Shown: one piece after another, positions 54,203 to 62,587 of the stretch | How the letters are laid out: every line of letters starts with the position of its first letter | Position numbering within the stretch: position 1 is the first letter of the stretch | DNA from: Salipaludibacillus sp047795645 | Lineage (GTDB): Bacteria > Bacillota > Bacilli > Bacillales > Salisediminibacteriaceae | DNA length: 64,000 nt | Assembly: GCF_047795645.1 (NCBI RefSeq) | Contig: NZ_CP181045.1 | Location: forward strand, 4,340,001 to 4,404,000 | Reading direction: 5' to 3' | Notes under the pieces: model-generated | What the model was told of the DNA's origin: nothing | Databases searched by the model: none | Seen by the model: the letters and a program-made list of their open reading frames with translations, nothing else | Translations under genes and position numbers: made by a program

Positions 54203-55582
54203 ATGAATTGGAAAAGATCATTAGCAATTGTACCGCTTAGTGCAGCATTATTATTCCCAGCAGGTGTTCTCGGAGCAGATCACGGAGATCACGGAGAGGA
54301 AGGAAATGAGGATAATGGTCATGAATATGAGCTGAACGTATCGACGCCAGCATCAGATTTGAGAGCAACATTGGATATGTACTTATCAGAGCATGCATTT
54401 CTAGCCGTGGTGGCGATGCAAAAGGGCATTGATGGATCAGAAGATTTTGAAGCAGCAGCTTCATCCTTGGCCAATAATACTGACGATCTAACAGGAGCGA
54501 TTGCAAGTGTTTATGGTGATGAAGCTGGTGAACAGTTCCGCGGAATGTGGGAAGATCACATCGGATTTTTCGTTAATTACGTAACGGCAACAGCGGAAGA
54601 TGATGAAGAAGGTCGTGAAGCAGCTTTAGAGGCATTAGATAACTACAGAACAGACTTTTCAGAATTTCTTGAAACTGCAACTGACGAAAGACTTGAAGCA
54701 GGTGCATTAGCCGAAGGACTTCAAATGCACGTAGACCAACTAGTTTGGGCATTTGACCAATATAATGATGGCGAATTCGAATCAGCGTACGATAATGTTC
54801 GCGAAGGAATTCACCATATGTTCGGTGTAGGTAAAGGATTATCAACAGCAATCGTCGATCAGTTTTCTGATGATTTCGATGGGTCTCATCCTGATACACC
54901 CGCAGCAGATTTACGTGCAGACTTGAACCATTTACTTTCCGAGCATGCAGCTTTAGCAACTCTTGCAATGCAAAAAGGAATTGATGGCGCAGAAGACTTT
55001 AATGCAACAGCTGGTGCATTGAATCAAAACACTGAGGACTTAAGTGGAGCAATTGCTTCAGTTTACGGTGATGATGCAGGAGAAGCGTTCCAAGATCAGT
55101 GGACGGAACATATTGACTTCTTTGTTAACTATGTCGTAGCTACTGCAGAAGAAGATGAAATGGGACAACAAGAAGCATTGGATAACTTGGATGGATACCG
55201 TGTCTCATTTGCAGAGTTTCTTGAAACAGCAACGGAAGAGCGTTTGGATGCAACAGAGTTAGCTGATGGATTGCAAATGCACGTTGATCAGTTAGTTGGC
55301 GCTTTTGATAGTTATGTGGAAGGTGACTATGAAGTAGCTTACGAGAACATTCGTGAAGCGTATGCCCATATGTTTGGCGTAGGTGAAGGACTATCAGGAG
55401 CAATCGTTGATCAGTTCCCTGAAAACTTTGAGTCAGGCATGCCAACTGAAATGCCTAAAACAGGGCTTGGTGGCATGAGTGAAACGAACCAAAGTTCAAC
55501 TTGGATTCTATATACAGTAGCTTCTCTTTTCCTAGCATCATTCATCGTAATGATTGCAAGAAGAAAAGTTGTTACACAATAG
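54203..55582 (+). CDS. sortase-anchored surface protein with two ~175-aa helical repeats
   Basis: A 459-aa protein: signal peptide (1-25, ending LGA), a His/Glu-rich stretch, two homologous repeats (about 50-224 and 234-410), then MPKTG (417-421), a membrane helix (about 432-452) and RRK. Each repeat conserves His in LSEHA, HI.FFVNYV, LQMHVDQLV and HMFGVG, plus AMQKGIDG and GAIASVYGD. The regular helical pattern with aligned His suggests a metal- or heme-binding helical bundle; that is inference. ATG 54203 follows AAGGAGAG. The downstream sortase gene (39 nt away) presumably anchors it. I do not recognise the repeat family. Confidence 0.85.
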   Translation: MNWKRSLAIVPLSAALLFPAGVLGADHGDHGEEGNEDNGHEYELNVSTPASDLRATLDMYLSEHAFLAVVAMQKGIDGSEDFEAAASSLANNTDDLTGAIASVYGDEAGEQFRGMWEDHIGFFVNYVTATAEDDEEGREAALEALDNYRTDFSEFLETATDERLEAGALAEGLQMHVDQLVWAFDQYNDGEFESAYDNVREGIHHMFGVGKGLSTAIVDQFSDDFDGSHPDTPAADLRADLNHLLSEHAALATLAMQKGIDGAEDFNATAGALNQNTEDLSGAIASVYGDDAGEAFQDQWTEHIDFFVNYVVATAEEDEMGQQEALDNLDGYRVSFAEFLETATEERLDATELADGLQMHVDQLVGAFDSYVEGDYEVAYENIREAYAHMFGVGEGLSGAIVDQFPENFESGMPTEMPKTGLGGMSETNQSSTWILYTVASLFLASFIVMIARRKVVTQ

Positions 55583-55621
55583 TTTGATAGAAAAAATTAG
55601 CTTAATGCAAAGGTGATAACA

Positions 55622-56311
55622 ATGAAGCAATGGATGCTTGGTTTGTTCCTGCTGTTAGCAGCTTGTTCCACTCAGAATGATGAAGAAGTGGTTGAGGAGA
55701 TTTCTACGAACATGGCTGAAAATAATATAACTACTCCAGTTGATGACGAAGGGAGTGAGGATGCTGGTCAAGTGTCAGCTTCCTCCCCCACTACATCGTT
55801 AAAACGCCCGTCCGAATTAGCAGAGAGAGAACGCTCTTCCGTCATGAGTTATGAGCGAGCAGGTATTGTTCCTCTTCGAATTGTGATTCCTGCAATTGAG
55901 GTAGATGCGACGATAGAACATGTCGGTTTACTTGCGAGTGGACAGATGGATGAACCATCTGAAATGGAAGATGTAGCCTGGTTTGAAGGTGGTTACATGC
56001 CTGGTGAACAAGGGAGTTCTGTTCTAGCAGGACATGTTGATAGCAGAACAGGGCCAGCCATCTTTTTCGATTTAGATAAGCTCGAGCAGGGAGATGAAAT
56101 TATTATCACTGATGGTGATGGTGAAGAGAAAGTCTTCGTCGTGCAAAAAAGTGAAGCGTATAACCGAAATGATGCACCTTTGCAGCAAATATTCGGTTAT
56201 TCCTACCGCAGCCAGCTTAACCTGATTACATGTACTGGAGAATTTAATACTGAAGCGGGAACACATGACGAGCGACTTGTCGTTTACACTGTTTTGAAGG
56301 AAGATTTATAG
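55622..56311 (+). CDS. lipoprotein-type class F-like sortase
   Basis: A 229-aa cysteine transpeptidase. It begins with a lipoprotein signal peptide (LLAAC) and a long acidic/Ser-Thr linker. The sortase domain (about 85-229) opens PLRIVIPAIEVDATIEHVGL and contains catalytic His138 (LAGHVDS), Cys204 (LITCTGEF) and Arg218 (HDERLVV). The PxxIxVPAIxVDAxI opening and AGHVDSRTGPAIFF are typical of class F/E sortases. ATG 55622 follows AAAGGTGATAAC. Lipid anchoring, rather than an uncleaved membrane helix, is unusual for a sortase. Confidence 0.88.
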   Translation: MKQWMLGLFLLLAACSTQNDEEVVEEISTNMAENNITTPVDDEGSEDAGQVSASSPTTSLKRPSELAERERSSVMSYERAGIVPLRIVIPAIEVDATIEHVGLLASGQMDEPSEMEDVAWFEGGYMPGEQGSSVLAGHVDSRTGPAIFFDLDKLEQGDEIIITDGDGEEKVFVVQKSEAYNRNDAPLQQIFGYSYRSQLNLITCTGEFNTEAGTHDERLVVYTVLKEDL

Positions 56312-56319
56312 ATTGCTTG

Positions 56320-56349
56320 ACCTGACCGGTATGCCTGGTCAGGTTTTTT
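56320..56349 (+). terminator. terminator after the sortase gene
   Basis: ACCTGACC / GGTCAGGT 8-bp stem followed by TTTTTT. Confidence 0.88.
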
Positions 56350-56378
56350 GGCTTGATTTGCCGTGGTATGGCGGTGGT

Positions 56379-56474
56379 ATGCACAAATTCTGTGTTTTAT
56401 GCTGAAACACCGCCGTTCTATGCACAAGATGTGAGAGTTATGCTGAAATTTAAGGTTTCTATGCACAAAATCCA
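56379..56474 (+). repeat. degenerate tandem repeat, ~40-bp period (block B)
   Basis: TATGCACAAATTC, TATGCTGAAACACC, TATGCACAAGAT, TATGCTGAAATTT and TATGCACAAAAT alternate at ~20-bp steps. Over about 80 bp it is highly similar to 52306-52387 of block A. It also contains an inverted pair GGCGGTG / CACCGCC. It lies between the sortase terminator and the ABC exporter gene. Confidence 0.8.
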
Positions 56475-56523
56475 CTCTCAACATGTTAAAATGTGGGTAA
56501 TCTAGTAGAGATGGTGGGTGAGA

Positions 56524-57312
56524 GTGATCGATCAACCAATTTTACAACTAAAACAACTATCCAAAAGTTTTGCTAATGAGAAAGTACTTAATGAGATTGA
56601 CTTAACAGTGGAAACTGGAGAAATCGTCGGGTATATTGGACCAAATGGTGCCGGAAAAAGTACCACAGTGAAGATCATGCTTGGACTTATTGATGAGTAT
56701 GATGGAGAGGTTCGAATTTTTGGCGAGGATATTGCTAAAGGGGATTCCTCATATAAAGCAAAAATAGGTTATGTGCCTGAAACGGCGGATTTATATGAAA
56801 ATTTAACCGCTTTTGAATATTTTACATTTGTCGGTGAGTTATATGGAATGGAAGCAAGTGATGTCGATACAAAAGCGAAACAACTAGTCAACCTATTAGG
56901 AATTGAGGAAGTGTATCATACGAGAATTTCATCTTTTTCCAAAGGGATGAAACAAAAGGTGTTGATCATTTCTAGCTTGCTACATAATCCTGATTTGTTG
57001 TTTCTTGATGAACCGTTAAGTGGTTTGGATGCAAATAGCGTAATTGTCGTCAAAGAAATCCTCGCGAAACTGGCAGCGGAGGGGAAAACGATTTTTTACT
57101 CTTCTCACATTATGGAGGTAGTCGAGAAGATTAGTCATCGAATTGTGCTTCTGGCCGATGGGATGCTGATTGCTGACGGGACTTTCGAAGAATTACAAGG
57201 ACAAAATAAAGACGGTACGCTTGAGGAAATATTTAACGAACTAACAGGATTTGATGAACATAGTCAGATTGCTGAGCAATTTGTTTCCGTTGTTCAAGAA
57301 GGACAGAGATGA
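56524..57312 (+). CDS. ABC-2-type exporter ATP-binding protein
   Basis: A 262-aa ATPase with Walker A GPNGAGKSTT, signature FSKGMKQKVLI, Walker B LLFLDEPLSGLD and switch His in SSHIMEVVE. This is the CcmA/NatA-type branch used by exporters. GTG 56524 (GGTGGGTG upstream) or GTG 56518 is the start; both are weak. It overlaps the permease gene by 4 nt (ATGA). Confidence 0.9.
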   Translation: MIDQPILQLKQLSKSFANEKVLNEIDLTVETGEIVGYIGPNGAGKSTTVKIMLGLIDEYDGEVRIFGEDIAKGDSSYKAKIGYVPETADLYENLTAFEYFTFVGELYGMEASDVDTKAKQLVNLLGIEEVYHTRISSFSKGMKQKVLIISSLLHNPDLLFLDEPLSGLDANSVIVVKEILAKLAAEGKTIFYSSHIMEVVEKISHRIVLLADGMLIADGTFEELQGQNKDGTLEEIFNELTGFDEHSQIAEQFVSVVQEGQR

Positions 57313-58907
57313 AGAATTATCCTTCCTTGAAGTTTATCGATTTATTTAAAGGGATATTCCAATTCTTGGGTGTGAATTATCCCGTCATGCGTAAAATCCT
57401 CCAAATTAAATTGACAATGGACCGTCGAAGAATTCCGACGATATCCAATAACAGTGGAAAAAATAAGGATGATGACTCTAATCAGTTTTTGAAATCATTA
57501 TGGATTTATGCTTTTTTAGGTTTGGTATTGATTCCGTTTGTATTAATAAGGGAAAGCTATATTTTTCCAATGAGTCTTGTTTATGGCGTCCTAATGTTCC
57601 TCTTAATGACGTCGATGATTTCTGATTTCTCACAAGTGTTGCTCGATATCAGGGATAAGAATATTTTAAATACAAAACCAGTCGATAAAAGAACAGTTAA
57701 TGCCGCAAAGGTTGTTCATGTAAGTATATATATGTTTATCCTGACTGGGACGATCGTCGCGATTCCATTGATTGTTAGTTTATTTACGCGTGGAATTCTG
57801 TTTTTTCTCGTCTTTCTCGCACAAATTATTTTGATTGATCTATTAATCGTAGTTATGACCGCTTTGATGTACATTCTAGTTCTTAAATTTTTTGATGGAG
57901 AAAAATTAAAGGATATTATTAATTATGTACAAATTGCTCTATCCCTTACGATTGTTGTAGGATACCAACTCGTGATTCGAGCATTTGAATTTATCGATAT
58001 GGATTTCTCGGTTACTGCCGAGTGGTGGCATCTGTTTCTACCGCCGATTTGGTATGGTGCAATGTTTGAAGTGTTATTAGGACAGGCTAGGGATGGCTAT
58101 TTGATTCTTTTTTCATTGCTTGCCGTGATTGTTCCGATTATTTCAATTTATATCTATATCAAGTCGATTCCATCGTTTGAGCGAAACTTAGAAAAATTGT
58201 CGGATCGAGGCATAGCGAAGAAAAGTAAGTCGGATCGAATTGGTTCGTGGATTTGTGCAAGTAAAGAGGAAAGAACGTTTTACAACTTTGCACAAAAGAT
58301 GATGAAAAACGAACGTCAATTTAAGTTGAAAGTGTACCCCTCTTTTGGACTATCATTTATTATTCCGTTTATCCTTATTTTCAACGAATTACGGATGAGT
58401 TCATTTGCTGAACTTGCTGATAGTAGGTATTTTTTATCTGTGTACTTTACTTCGTTTATGATCCCGACGATTATTCTAATGCTGAGGTATTCAGAAAATT
58501 ACAAAGGATCATGGGTCTTTCATGCACTGCCGGTTACGAGTATGAGTAACCTTTTCAAAGGGACGCTGAAAGCATTCATGGTGAAATTGTATTTCCCGAT
58601 TTTTTTAGTGATTAGTATAGTTATGACGATGATTTTTTCCATTAATATTTGGTTTGATTTAATAGTCGTATGGTTAGTATCAAGTTTGTTTGTACTGATC
58701 TGTTTTAAATTGATCAATGATGTTAAGGTACCGTTCTCCGAGTCGTTTGAGATGACGCAACAGGAAACGGGGAAAGTATTATTGTTATTCATCCCGATCC
58801 CTATTTTCTTCGGTTTGCATTTTTGGATGACCACTTTCGAATATGCTATATATGGTTACGGGGCAGTTCTATTTATCGCTAATATAGTGTTTTGGCGGAG
58901 GTTATAA
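57309..58907 (+). CDS. ABC exporter permease, large
   Basis: A 532-aa membrane protein with about twelve hydrophobic segments and a cytoplasmic basic N-terminal tail (FLGVNYPVMRKILQIKLTMDRRR region). The stretch DIRDKNILNTKPVDKRTVNAAK after helix 2 is typical of the large permeases paired with NatA-type ATPases. Substrate unknown; no accessory gene for lantibiotics or bacteriocins is nearby. Confidence 0.85.
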   Translation: MKNYPSLKFIDLFKGIFQFLGVNYPVMRKILQIKLTMDRRRIPTISNNSGKNKDDDSNQFLKSLWIYAFLGLVLIPFVLIRESYIFPMSLVYGVLMFLLMTSMISDFSQVLLDIRDKNILNTKPVDKRTVNAAKVVHVSIYMFILTGTIVAIPLIVSLFTRGILFFLVFLAQIILIDLLIVVMTALMYILVLKFFDGEKLKDIINYVQIALSLTIVVGYQLVIRAFEFIDMDFSVTAEWWHLFLPPIWYGAMFEVLLGQARDGYLILFSLLAVIVPIISIYIYIKSIPSFERNLEKLSDRGIAKKSKSDRIGSWICASKEERTFYNFAQKMMKNERQFKLKVYPSFGLSFIIPFILIFNELRMSSFAELADSRYFLSVYFTSFMIPTIILMLRYSENYKGSWVFHALPVTSMSNLFKGTLKAFMVKLYFPIFLVISIVMTMIFSINIWFDLIVVWLVSSLFVLICFKLINDVKVPFSESFEMTQQETGKVLLLFIPIPIFFGLHFWMTTFEYAIYGYGAVLFIANIVFWRRL

Positions 58908-58918
58908 ACCTCTTAAGG

Positions 58919-58947
58919 AAAAGTGCTAGAGTTGATCTAGCACTTTT
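58919..58947 (+). terminator. terminator after the exporter genes
   Basis: AAAAGTGCTAGA / TCTAGCACTTTT perfect 12-bp stem with a 5-nt loop. Confidence 0.85.
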
Positions 58948-59049
58948 GGTAGTGGTTTATTTTTAATAAGAAATTCTTTTGAATATGTGGACTACAGGGA
59001 ATACATTGATTATGATAGTAGTATGGATAAGATACATTTTCGTTAAATA

Positions 59050-59063
59050 CGAAACCGATTTCG
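59050..59063 (+). promoter_or_regulatory. LacI-type operator upstream of the GH3 gene
   Basis: CGAAACCGATTTCG is palindromic apart from one pair and has a central CG, the shape of LacI/GalR-family operators. It lies 26 bp before the GH3 start. The sequence differs from the TGTAAACG sites at 62-64 kb, so another regulator is implied. Confidence 0.45.
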
Positions 59064-59088
59064 TTTATGGGTTAAGGAGGGGGTTAAC

Positions 59089-61005
59089 ATGTCGAAAAAA
59101 TATATTTATTTTGTTATTGGATTTATTGTTGTTTTAGTATTAGGCAGGTCAATTACGATACTTATTCAATCTAATAGTGATGAGGATTTGCCCTCTGAGC
59201 AAGAAGTTTTTCAAAGGGAAAACGAAGAGACAATTTCAGAAGAGGAACATGAACAAGAGAATCTGTCATACCAAAATAGTGAAATGCTAGTTGAAGAACG
59301 GGTGGAAGACTTGCTCGGGCGAATGACGTTAGAAGAGAAAATTGGACAAATGGTTCAAGGAGAAATAAATACAGCAACTCCTGAGGATGTGGAACAGTAT
59401 TTTCTTGGATCAATCTTAAATGGAGGTGCATCAAGCGCGGAACCTAATACTGTGGAAGCATGGACTTACATGGTTGAGGAGTATCAAAATATGGCTTTAT
59501 CAACGAGATTGAAGATTCCAATTCTCTATGGAATTGATGCGGTACATGGTCACAATAATCTCTACGGTGCTACGATTTTTCCGCATAATATTGGTTTAGG
59601 AGCTGCAAATGATGCAGAGCTTGTTCGACGAATTGGCGAGGTAACCGCCAAAGAAGTCAAAACTACTGGGATGAATTGGACGTTTGCACCAGTACTTGCG
59701 ATACCACAAAACGAGCGGTGGGGACGCACATATGAAGGTTTTGCAGAAACAAAGGAAATTGTAACAGAACTTGCAATAGCTTCTCTTGAAGGGTTTCAAG
59801 GTAATCCTTCAGATAGCGATTTCATGCAAGGATCGAATGTTATTGGAACAGCAAAGCATTGGGTAGGCGATGGTGCAACTCAGGATGGCATTGATCAAGG
59901 AGATATTCGGCTTTCTGAGGAAGAGTTAAGGTATCATATTGAACCCTATATTGCAGCGATCGAAGCTGGAGCTAGAACAGTGATGGTTTCATATAGTAGC
60001 TGGAACGGATTGAAGACGCATGGAGATTACTATTTAATAACAGAAGTGCTAAAGGAACAACTGTCATTTGACGGACTTGTAGTTTCCGATTGGAATGCTC
60101 ATGAACAGGTACACGAAGACTACACCGAAGCTGTAAAACAAAGTGTTTTAGCTGGTATTGATTTATTTATGCTTCCTGACAGTTGGGAGGAGTTTATTCC
60201 TGTATTAACAGAGCTTGTGGAAGCGGGAGACATTCCAATGTCGAGAGTTGATGATGCAGTTTCGCGGATTCTTCGTGTGAAGTTTGAAGCTGGAATATTC
60301 GAAGCGCCATTCACAGATCGTAATTTATTAGAAGAGGATAGTATTGGTTCTGAAGCCCATCGTGAAGTAGCGAGGGAAGCTGTAAGGAAAAGTCTTGTGC
60401 TTTTAAAGAATGATGATCAATTGCTCCCTTTATCTAAGGAAGATAAGATTTTTGTGGTAGGAAATAAAGCTGATGATATTGGTTACCAATCAGGAGGTTG
60501 GACAATAGATTGGCAAGGATCTCCAGGAGACATCACGCCAGGTACGAGTATTATGGAAGGAATTGAAGCAATTGTTTCAGATGCAACCACTGTCACGCAC
60601 AGTAGAAATGGAGAAGGCGCAGAGGGGCACGATGTCGCTATTGTTGTCGTTGGCGAAAAACCATATGCTGAGATGGAAGGAGATACAGACGACTTGACGT
60701 TAAGTGAGGAGGATCTAGAGTTACTCGAAACGGTTCAAGGATCTGGCATTCCAACGGTTGTGATCATGCTTTCGGGGCGGCCGATGATAATCACCGATGA
60801 AATAGATGATTGGGATGCGTTTGTTGCTGCGTGGTTACCGGGGACAGAGGGGCAGGGAGTAGCAGATGTCTTGTTTGGAGATCATCCATTCACAGGAAAA
60901 CTTTCATTTACGTGGCCTCGTTCGATGGAGCAAATTCCAATCCGCGATGGGGACAGCGACTATGACCCACTATTCCCATACGGGTTTGGATTAAAAGCAG
61001 AATAA
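59089..61005 (+). CDS. membrane-anchored GH3 beta-glucosidase
   Basis: A 638-aa glycoside hydrolase family 3 enzyme. An uncleaved N-terminal membrane anchor (about 5-25) and a Glu-rich linker (30-65) precede the (beta/alpha)8 domain, with KHWVGDG and the nucleophile Asp334 in VVSDWNAH, and the C-terminal domain with VGEKPYAEMEGD (acid/base Glu) and PLFPYGFGL at the end. It lacks the fibronectin-III domain of longer GH3 enzymes. It removes beta-linked glucose from oligosaccharides at the outer face of the membrane. SD AAGGAGGGGG precedes the ATG. A LacI-type operator lies just upstream. Confidence 0.92.
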   Translation: MSKKYIYFVIGFIVVLVLGRSITILIQSNSDEDLPSEQEVFQRENEETISEEEHEQENLSYQNSEMLVEERVEDLLGRMTLEEKIGQMVQGEINTATPEDVEQYFLGSILNGGASSAEPNTVEAWTYMVEEYQNMALSTRLKIPILYGIDAVHGHNNLYGATIFPHNIGLGAANDAELVRRIGEVTAKEVKTTGMNWTFAPVLAIPQNERWGRTYEGFAETKEIVTELAIASLEGFQGNPSDSDFMQGSNVIGTAKHWVGDGATQDGIDQGDIRLSEEELRYHIEPYIAAIEAGARTVMVSYSSWNGLKTHGDYYLITEVLKEQLSFDGLVVSDWNAHEQVHEDYTEAVKQSVLAGIDLFMLPDSWEEFIPVLTELVEAGDIPMSRVDDAVSRILRVKFEAGIFEAPFTDRNLLEEDSIGSEAHREVAREAVRKSLVLLKNDDQLLPLSKEDKIFVVGNKADDIGYQSGGWTIDWQGSPGDITPGTSIMEGIEAIVSDATTVTHSRNGEGAEGHDVAIVVVGEKPYAEMEGDTDDLTLSEEDLELLETVQGSGIPTVVIMLSGRPMIITDEIDDWDAFVAAWLPGTEGQGVADVLFGDHPFTGKLSFTWPRSMEQIPIRDGDSDYDPLFPYGFGLKAE

Positions 61006-61023
61006 AGGCAAATTCATATGCTA

Positions 61024-61059
61024 AACGGATGAGCTTTCACAATGGGAAGCTCATCCGTT
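61024..61059 (+). terminator. bidirectional terminator between GH3 and PstS-like genes
   Basis: AACGGATGAGCTT / AAGCTCATCCGTT 13-bp stem between converging genes; no marked U-tract. Confidence 0.75.
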
Positions 61060-61075
61060 AACATACAACTAATTA

Positions 61076-62242
61076 TCAATTCACAGGTACATACCCAGAC
61101 CGTTCGACTAACTTTTGACCTTGCTCGGAAAGGATCCATTCGATGAAGTCGTCCACATGAGAGTTTTCGGTCCCAGCTGTCACGATGTAGAACTCAGAAG
61201 ATATTGGGTAGCTATCATCAGCTATCGATTCTTTGTCAGGGTAAATACCTTCTATTTCCAAATGTTTAATGTCCCCATTTTGGACCATTTCTGTTGAAAA
61301 ATAACGAAAAGAGTACCCTAAAGAATTACGGTGATTATGATAGTCTGCCGTCTCTGAAATGATTCCTCCCATGCCACCGGCGACGTCTTCTGTCGGAGGT
61401 TCCGTAAGTGAATAATTCTCCATTAAGTTTTCCAAGGCGGTTTGACTACCACTGTCAGCTGGTCGTTGAAAAGCTCGAATCGCTTCATTCTCACCACCAA
61501 CTCCCGTCCAATTAGTGATCTCCCCTGAATATATCCCTCGTACCTCATCAATGGATAATTCGTCTACTGGATTACGAGCATTCACAAAAAACACAAAAGC
61601 CTCACGTCCGATTGGAGTAAGCTCTAATTCCACTCCGGCTCGATCGGCTTTCCCCTCTTGTCCTGTCGAAGGTCCGGCAACAAAAATGATATCTACTTCA
61701 CCATCGATCAAACGGTTATATGCTACGTCGGTTTGTGTTGAAACGACTTCACTATTGTGAATAGTATGAGGATCATATTCCCTCTCAGGGTATACGGCTT
61801 GTGCAAATGCGGAGTAAACAGGGTAAAGAGCTGTTGCTCCGTCGAGTGTTGGTAAGCTGTCAGCTATATGATAACTAGCTTCTTCTTCTAATGAAGCTAC
61901 ATTAGTGCCATCTTCAAAAGGTTGATAGTCATACAAGTCGATCCCACGATCGGTAACCATCTTTAAGCTATCTATGTATGCATTGTAACTCCAATAAGAA
62001 ATTACGGAGACTACAACAAGACTGAAAAAAGAAATCGTCGTGATTTTAAGTGTTTTTTTACGAAGTTTGCTGAATAAAATAAGAAACAAGAGCACGATTA
62101 AAAAAACAGCGATCACTCCAACTAAAGGTGTATAAAACTGCAAACCCCCTGCGAAAGCAGTGATAATCGCTCCGATATATCCTGCACCGGCTATCATAGC
62201 GCTTAAAATAATGAAGTAAATGATTCTAGTAGTAAGTTTCAT
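61076..62242 (-). CDS. membrane-tethered PstS-like substrate-binding protein
   Basis: A 388-aa protein with three N-terminal membrane helices (about 5-30, 36-58 and 68-90) followed by a PstS-like domain: TLDGATALYPVYSAFAQ, PIGREAFVFFVNARNPVDELS, GEITNWTGVGG, RPADSGSQTALE and the C-terminal EWILSEQGQKLVERSGYVP. Typical PstS is a free lipoprotein of about 300 aa; here the domain is fixed in the membrane and no pstCAB genes adjoin. It may be a sensor or receptor, not a transporter component. ATG 62242 follows GGGAGAG better than 62257. Confidence 0.85.
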   Translation of the reverse strand: MKLTTRIIYFIILSAMIAGAGYIGAIITAFAGGLQFYTPLVGVIAVFLIVLLFLILFSKLRKKTLKITTISFFSLVVVSVISYWSYNAYIDSLKMVTDRGIDLYDYQPFEDGTNVASLEEEASYHIADSLPTLDGATALYPVYSAFAQAVYPEREYDPHTIHNSEVVSTQTDVAYNRLIDGEVDIIFVAGPSTGQEGKADRAGVELELTPIGREAFVFFVNARNPVDELSIDEVRGIYSGEITNWTGVGGENEAIRAFQRPADSGSQTALENLMENYSLTEPPTEDVAGGMGGIISETADYHNHRNSLGYSFRYFSTEMVQNGDIKHLEIEGIYPDKESIADDSYPISSEFYIVTAGTENSHVDDFIEWILSEQGQKLVERSGYVPVN

Positions 62243-62447
62243 TAACAACTCTCCCATTACGACTTCCCTTAGTAAAATCGTTTATGTATCCTAAGTTTTT
62301 TGTTCTTATATCTTAACATAATCTTCAATAGAGTCATTGCTTAAAAACTATGCTTTTCTATATGATCCTAATACGATAAAGGAAAAACATTGACATTACT
62401 TTGATCTAATAATAAAATTGGAGTGAATAATGAGAATAATCGCATAA

Positions 62448-62461
62448 TTGTAAACGCTTTC
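62448..62461 (+). promoter_or_regulatory. cre/LacI-type operator 1
   Basis: TGTAAACGCTTTCT matches the CcpA cre consensus (TGNAANCGNTNNCW) and is followed by AAAAT. It lies 127 bp before the LacI-family gene in the otherwise empty 62243-62587 gap. Confidence 0.65.
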
Positions 62462-62556
62462 TAAAATATAGTTCACAGAACGTAACCCAATACATAAAAA
62501 GTACCATAAATATTGACCATTCAGCTCATATCTTGAACGAAAATTATATTTATATT

Positions 62557-62570
62557 TGTAAACGTTTTCT
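62557..62570 (+). promoter_or_regulatory. cre/LacI-type operator 2
   Basis: TGTAAACGTTTTCT followed by AAAAT, 17 bp before the start of the LacI-family regulator gene, a position that would block its transcription or initiation. Confidence 0.65.
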
Positions 62571-62587
62571 AAAATGGAGGTTCCCTA

